Of a stretch of DNA of 9,312 nucleotides, positions 6,113-9,312 are shown piece by piece (position 1 is the stretch's first letter; every line of letters starts with the position of its first letter). Source of the DNA: Planctomycetaceae bacterium (GTDB lineage: Bacteria > Planctomycetota > Planctomycetia > Pirellulales > Pirellulaceae). Under the pieces are notes generated by a model, which saw only the letters and a list, made by a program, of their open reading frames with translations, had not been told where the DNA came from and made no database searches. The DNA is taken from positions 1-9,312 of the forward strand of contig PKCQ01000429.1 of the NCBI GenBank assembly GCA_002862265.1. Direction: 5' to 3'. The translations under genes and the position numbers were made by a program.

Positions 6113-7192
6113 ATGGCTCAACTTTCCGTCAAGCAAGACGCTCCACTGGATTTCCTTTCGCTCGGCTCTTTGGTACACCGCCTCGATCCCGGACCCACGC
6201 CATTCCGCAAATCAAACAACTTTGATGTGCACATTTCGGGCGGAGAATACAACGTTGCCGCAAACCTGAGTTCTTGCTTTGGGCTGAACACGGCAGTTGC
6301 CACCGCCATGGTTGACTACGGTGTCGGTGAGATGGTTCAGCGAGCCGTTCGCGAAATGGGGGTCACTCCTTACTACAAATGGTTCGAACATGATGGTGTC
6401 CGCGGGCCGAATATAGCAACCGTTTACTCCGATCGAGGCCACGGTGTTCGTGCCCCGGTTGTCTTCTACAATCGCGCTAACGAAGCTGGTGCCATGCTGA
6501 AGCCCGGTGACTTTGAATGGGATCAGATCTTTGGCGGTGGAGTGAAGTGGTTCCACTCTGGAGGCATTTTTGCTGCTTTGTCGCCGACGACATCGGAGCT
6601 GATTGTCGAAGGCATGCAGGCAGCTCAAGCAGCAGGAACGATTACTTCCTTCGACTTGAACTACCGCGCCAAGCTGTGGAAGACGATTGGCAGCGAAGAA
6701 AAAGGCCAAGAGATGTGCCGCAAGATCGCGTCGCACTGTGATGTCCTGGTTGGCAATGAGGAAGACTTACAAAAAGGCCTTGGCATCGAAGGCCAAGACG
6801 TCGAAAAAAAATCAAAACTCGATCCTGACGCATTCTTCTCGATGATTGAAGGCGTGACCGAGAAGTTCCCGAATGTCAAACTTGTTGCAACGACTTTGCG
6901 TGAAGTTAAATCGACCAACCGTCACGAGTGGGCTGCAGTGGTTTGGTACGACGGACAGCGATACGTTAGTCCAACTATGCAGTTGGACGTAGTTTGCCGG
7001 ATCGGTGGTGGCGATGGTTTCGCTTCAGGTTTGATCTACGGAATGATTGCTGGCAGGAATCCGGAGCAAGCCTTGCGACTCGGTTGGGCTCATGGCGGTT
7101 TGCTGACTACCTTCACGGGCGACGTCAGCCAAGCCAAATTGCCTGAGGTAGAAGCCGTTGCCTCTGGCGGCTCCGCTCGGGTCCAACGTTAG
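6113..7192 (+). CDS. PfkB-family sugar kinase, probable 2-keto-3-deoxygluconate kinase
   Basis: This 359-residue ribokinase-like kinase phosphorylates a sugar or sugar acid with ATP. It shows the first PfkB signature at GGEYNVAANLS (residues 43-53), a substrate-lid region, the FDLNYRAKLW stretch (180-189) and GNEEDL (214-219), both typical of 2-dehydro-3-deoxygluconate kinases, and the second signature DVVCRIGGGDGFASGLIYG (292-310). In the latter, Gly298-Gly300 form the anion hole and Asp301 is the catalytic base. The GGGD form and the NYR/LW motif point to KdgK rather than ribokinase or fructokinase. It follows the mannonate-oxidoreductase-like SDR in the same orientation, which fits the uronate to KDG to KDPG route. 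The mannonate dehydratase between the two steps is not in the window. The Shine-Dalgarno is weak. The C-terminal 15 residues are low-complexity Ala/Gly/Ser. Substrate specificity is an inference. Confidence 0.88.
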   Translation: MAQLSVKQDAPLDFLSLGSLVHRLDPGPTPFRKSNNFDVHISGGEYNVAANLSSCFGLNTAVATAMVDYGVGEMVQRAVREMGVTPYYKWFEHDGVRGPNIATVYSDRGHGVRAPVVFYNRANEAGAMLKPGDFEWDQIFGGGVKWFHSGGIFAALSPTTSELIVEGMQAAQAAGTITSFDLNYRAKLWKTIGSEEKGQEMCRKIASHCDVLVGNEEDLQKGLGIEGQDVEKKSKLDPDAFFSMIEGVTEKFPNVKLVATTLREVKSTNRHEWAAVVWYDGQRYVSPTMQLDVVCRIGGGDGFASGLIYGMIAGRNPEQALRLGWAHGGLLTTFTGDVSQAKLPEVEAVASGGSARVQR

Positions 7193-7212
7193 AGATTTGC
7201 TTCGAGCTTCGT

Positions 7213-7234
7213 GCTGCCTGTTCTCGTAGGCAGC
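7213..7234 (+). other. Hairpin in the kinase-LmbE spacer
   Basis: GCTGCCT (7213-7219) pairs perfectly with AGGCAGC (7228-7234) around an eight-base loop. The same left arm, read from about 7206, can instead pair less perfectly with AGGCACGAGC near 7259-7268, so two exclusive folds are possible. No T-run follows. Confidence 0.4.
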
Positions 7235-7310
7235 TGGCGAGCGAGGCGCTCTTGCATCAGGCACGAGCAAAAAACGTCCAAGTTGACTCACGAAGTCAGT
7301 AGCAAACCCG

Positions 7311-7339
7311 AATGAGCGGCGTGGGTCGCTCATTTTTAA
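7311..7339 (+). terminator. Intrinsic terminator between PfkB kinase and LmbE gene
   Basis: AATGAGCG (7311-7318) pairs with CGCTCATT (7327-7334) around an eight-base loop and runs into TTTTT-AATT, a textbook rho-independent terminator for the plus strand. It is 118 bases after the kinase stop but only 13 bases before the ATG of the LmbE gene. Any promoter for that gene must therefore lie upstream of, or inside, the hairpin. A simple operon end and an attenuator are both possible. Confidence 0.78.
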
Positions 7340-7352
7340 TTAGGAACACCGC

Positions 7353-8129
7353 ATGTCGCCTTCGGTCCTCGCCATCGCGGCTCACCCAGACGATATCGAA
7401 TTCACGATGTCAGGCACGCTGCTTCGGCTAATCGAACTTGGTTGGAACGCACATTACTTCAATATTGCAAACGGCTGCTGCGGCACACAGACAATGACAG
7501 TTGAAGAATGTGCAGCAGTTCGCCTGCAGGAAGCTCAAGCTGCCGCCAAGCTACTTTCTGCCGAATTTCATCCGCCAATCTGCAACGATCTGGAGATCTT
7601 CTACGACAAGCCGACCATGGCTAAGGTCTCAGCCTTGGTTCGCAGGGTAAAACCACAAATTATACTGACTCATGCGATGTCAGATTACATGGAAGATCAC
7701 CAGAATACAGCAAGGCTAGCTGTCTTCGCCGCTTTTTCGCGAGGCATGCCGAACTGGACGAGTTCTCCCAAAGAGCAAACTTTCTTTGAGGACATTGCTG
7801 TCTACCATGCCCAGCCGCACGGCAATCGCACTCCAACAAACCAACCTGTGACGCCCGAATTCTTTATTGACACCAGCGATCTCATGTCGCGGAAGCGAAA
7901 GCTGCTCGAGTGCCATGCAAGCCAAAACACTTGGCTGGACGAATCGCAGGGCATGAGTTCTTACTTGCAAACGATGAGCGATCTGAATGCCGAGGTCGGG
8001 CAGATGAGTGGAAGATTTGAGTTCGCTGAAGGTTGGACACAACACCTGCACCTTGGGCTGGCTGCGAGGACAGAGTTCGATCCGCTTGGCGAATCGCTGT
8101 CACATTGCAGACTAAGGCTCAAGAGCTAA
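7353..8129 (+). CDS. LmbE/PIG-L family deacetylase
   Basis: This 258-residue zinc-dependent de-N-acetylase belongs to the LmbE/PIG-L/MshB/BshB superfamily, whose members remove acetyl from N-acetylglucosamine-type conjugates. The zinc site is visible as AAHPDDIEF (His11, Asp14, with Asp13 as the likely general base) and the distal DYMEDHQNTAR motif (His116). The Rossmann-like core includes SGTLLRLIELGW (residues 20-31), NIANGCCGT (37-45) and IILTHAMSDY (103-112). AVYHAQPHG (about 149-157) is in the position of the C-terminal active-site His. The length is typical. AGGA at 7342-7345 is placed seven bases before the ATG. Upstream is an intrinsic terminator; downstream, 40 bases separate it from a convergent gene. 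The substrate cannot be told from sequence. Bacillithiol-type and cell-envelope amino-sugar roles are both known in the family. Confidence 0.9.
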   Translation: MSPSVLAIAAHPDDIEFTMSGTLLRLIELGWNAHYFNIANGCCGTQTMTVEECAAVRLQEAQAAAKLLSAEFHPPICNDLEIFYDKPTMAKVSALVRRVKPQIILTHAMSDYMEDHQNTARLAVFAAFSRGMPNWTSSPKEQTFFEDIAVYHAQPHGNRTPTNQPVTPEFFIDTSDLMSRKRKLLECHASQNTWLDESQGMSSYLQTMSDLNAEVGQMSGRFEFAEGWTQHLHLGLAARTEFDPLGESLSHCRLRLKS

Positions 8130-8169
8130 CTTACAGCATGTTCGTTTAGCGTGTCGCCGTCTGCGTCTC

Positions 8170-9312
8170 TCAAGTGCTCTCGAAGCTGCCAGACTCGGCT
8201 AGTTCCCAAGCTCTGAGATAGCTTTCTGGCACTTCTTGGCCCAGCAAATCCCCTTCGGATAAATACTGATACATCTCGCCGTACTGTTTTGTTTCGGTCG
8301 AAGAGACGCGATGCATCACATGCCAGGGGCGTAGCTTGGATGAGCCCTCCAGGCCGATGGCTCCCAGGATTTCCGCAAAGCTGGTGGTCGTCTCACGATG
8401 GTAACTCGCCACACGAACTTTTTTGTCGGAGGGCACCAAACCTGCCTCGGGTTGTTTATCCTGCGTCGCCACTCCTACGGGGCAGTGATTGCTATTGCAC
8501 TTAAGCGCCTGAATACACCCGAGCGCTATCATCATACTGCGAGCAGAGTAGCAGGCGTCCGCCCCCAGAGCGATTAGCTTCAGAATCGAGAACCCAGACG
8601 ACACTTTCCCTGCAGCAATGATCCGCACTTGATCCCGCAATCCACATCCAACCAACGCGTTGTGGACAAAGACTAGACCTTAGCAAAACGGAGCGCCAAG
8701 ATGATTCGAGAATTCGAGCGGCGCAGCTCCCGTTCCACCTTCACCTCCGTCGACGGTAATGAAGTCCGGAGTGATACCAGTCTCCAACATTGCCTTACAA
8801 ACCGAGAGAAACTCCCGCCGCTTGCCGACGCACAACTTGAACCCGATTGGCTTGCCACCGCTGAGTTCACGCAACTTGCCGACAAACTCCAACAAACCGA
8901 TCGGGGTTGAGAAGGAGCTATGACCGGGCGGCGACAGCACATCCTTGCCGACGGGAACATTTCCGATCTTAGCAATTTCGGGCGTCACCTTTCCCCCGGC
9001 AGAATTCCTCCATGACCTGGCTTGGCTCCTTGCGAAAGTTTTAGTTCCACCATTTTGACCGCGGCCTGCGCTGCATTCTTGGCGTATAAGTCTGCACAGA
9101 AATTACCGCTATCGTCACGCCAGCCGAAGTATCCGGTTCCAATCTGCCAGATCAAATCGCCGCCGCCTTCCAGGTGGTAAGTACTGATACCAACTTCGCC
9201 GGTATTATGTGCGAAGTTGCCCATCAGAGCTCCTTCATTCAGGGCCAGCACTGCATTTCTACTCAGCGAACCGTAGCTCATCGCAAAAATATTTAGCAAA
9301 CTAGCCGAGTAA
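8170..9312 (-). pseudogene. FMN-binding glutamate synthase-family protein, C-terminal part, with frameshift and in-frame stop
   Basis: This is the synthase domain of the GltB-like, glutaminase-free glutamate synthase family, which forms glutamate from 2-oxoglutarate with FMN and an iron-sulfur cluster. The frame is open to the window edge (YSASLLNIFAMSYGSLS), so the N-terminus lies beyond 9312. Family blocks follow: EGALMGNFAHNTGEVGIS, DLIWQIGTGYFG, ELKLSQGAKPGHGGILP, then after a frame change VTPEIAKIGNVPVGKDVLSPPGHSSFSTPIGLLEF, GFKLCVGKR, DFITVDGGEGGTGAAPLEFS. After a stop come GLVFVHNALVGCGLRDQ, GADACYSARSMMIALG and CIQALKCNSNHCPVG, the Cx5Cx4C [3Fe-4S] ligands. Two lesions are present: a one-base shift at the G-run 8993-8997, and TAA at 8680-8682 in the same frame as the following part. 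The true end is TGA at 8170-8172. It is either a decayed gene or sequence error near a contig end. Confidence 0.85.

Noticed and set aside
6212..6736. 174-codon minus-strand open frame.
   Set aside because: It lies wholly inside the PfkB kinase gene, whose plus-strand frame has clear family motifs; the minus frame is a shadow.
1..9312. Recoding of UAA as a sense codon, suggested by two in-frame TAA codons.
   Set aside because: The RidA-like, SDR and LmbE genes all end in TAA at the normal family length, so TAA works as a stop in this genome.
8170..9312. Three separate small genes on the minus strand.
   Set aside because: The three frames are consecutive blocks of one glutamate synthase-family domain in the right order, so one damaged gene is the simpler reading.

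Overview
The window looks like a metagenome-type piece of a planctomycete chromosome, probably of the Pirellulaceae type. The basis is gene style rather than a marker gene: a secreted multi-repeat DUF11/CARDB-like protein, a D-mannonate-oxidoreductase-like SDR beside a GGGD-type PfkB sugar kinase, a LmbE-family deacetylase, weak Shine-Dalgarno sites, moderate GC and loose gene packing. This assignment is an inference. I found no rRNA, tRNA, CRISPR, IS element or phage gene.

Layout: Positions 1 to about 240 hold a minus-strand fragment of exodeoxyribonuclease III with an alphaproteobacterial flavour. It runs straight into a plus-strand DUF11-like repeat protein (to 1605) that has lost its N-terminus. 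The join looks like an assembly chimera or a rearrangement. Positions 1667-2353 hold a small two-helix membrane protein interrupted by an in-frame TAA at 2030. A bidirectional terminator (2594-2635) precedes a minus-strand typical 2-Cys peroxiredoxin (2665-3258). After a 386-bp gap come a MazG/DCTPP1-like nucleotide pyrophosphohydrolase (3645-3989) and a small secreted Gly/Asn-rich protein (4118-4501). The latter converges on a minus-strand RidA-like protein (4514-4975).

A plus-strand sugar-acid block follows: the SDR (5185-5994) and the PfkB kinase (6113-7192). A 160-bp spacer with nested hairpins and a strong intrinsic terminator sits directly before a LmbE deacetylase (7353-8129). The window ends with the minus-strand C-terminal part of an FMN-binding glutamate synthase-family protein (8170-9312 and beyond), carrying one frameshift and one in-frame TAA.

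How the genes work together: the SDR and PfkB kinase could supply the fructuronate-to-mannonate and 2-keto-3-deoxygluconate-to-KDPG steps of hexuronate breakdown, with the intervening mannonate dehydratase encoded elsewhere. The peroxiredoxin, pyrophosphohydrolase and RidA-like protein are single-gene housekeeping or damage-control functions with no visible operon link. I see no convincing new multi-gene system. The points most worth checking are the chimeric junction, the three coding lesions (two in-frame TAA codons and one frameshift), the palindrome before the small secreted protein, and the structured leader before the LmbE gene.
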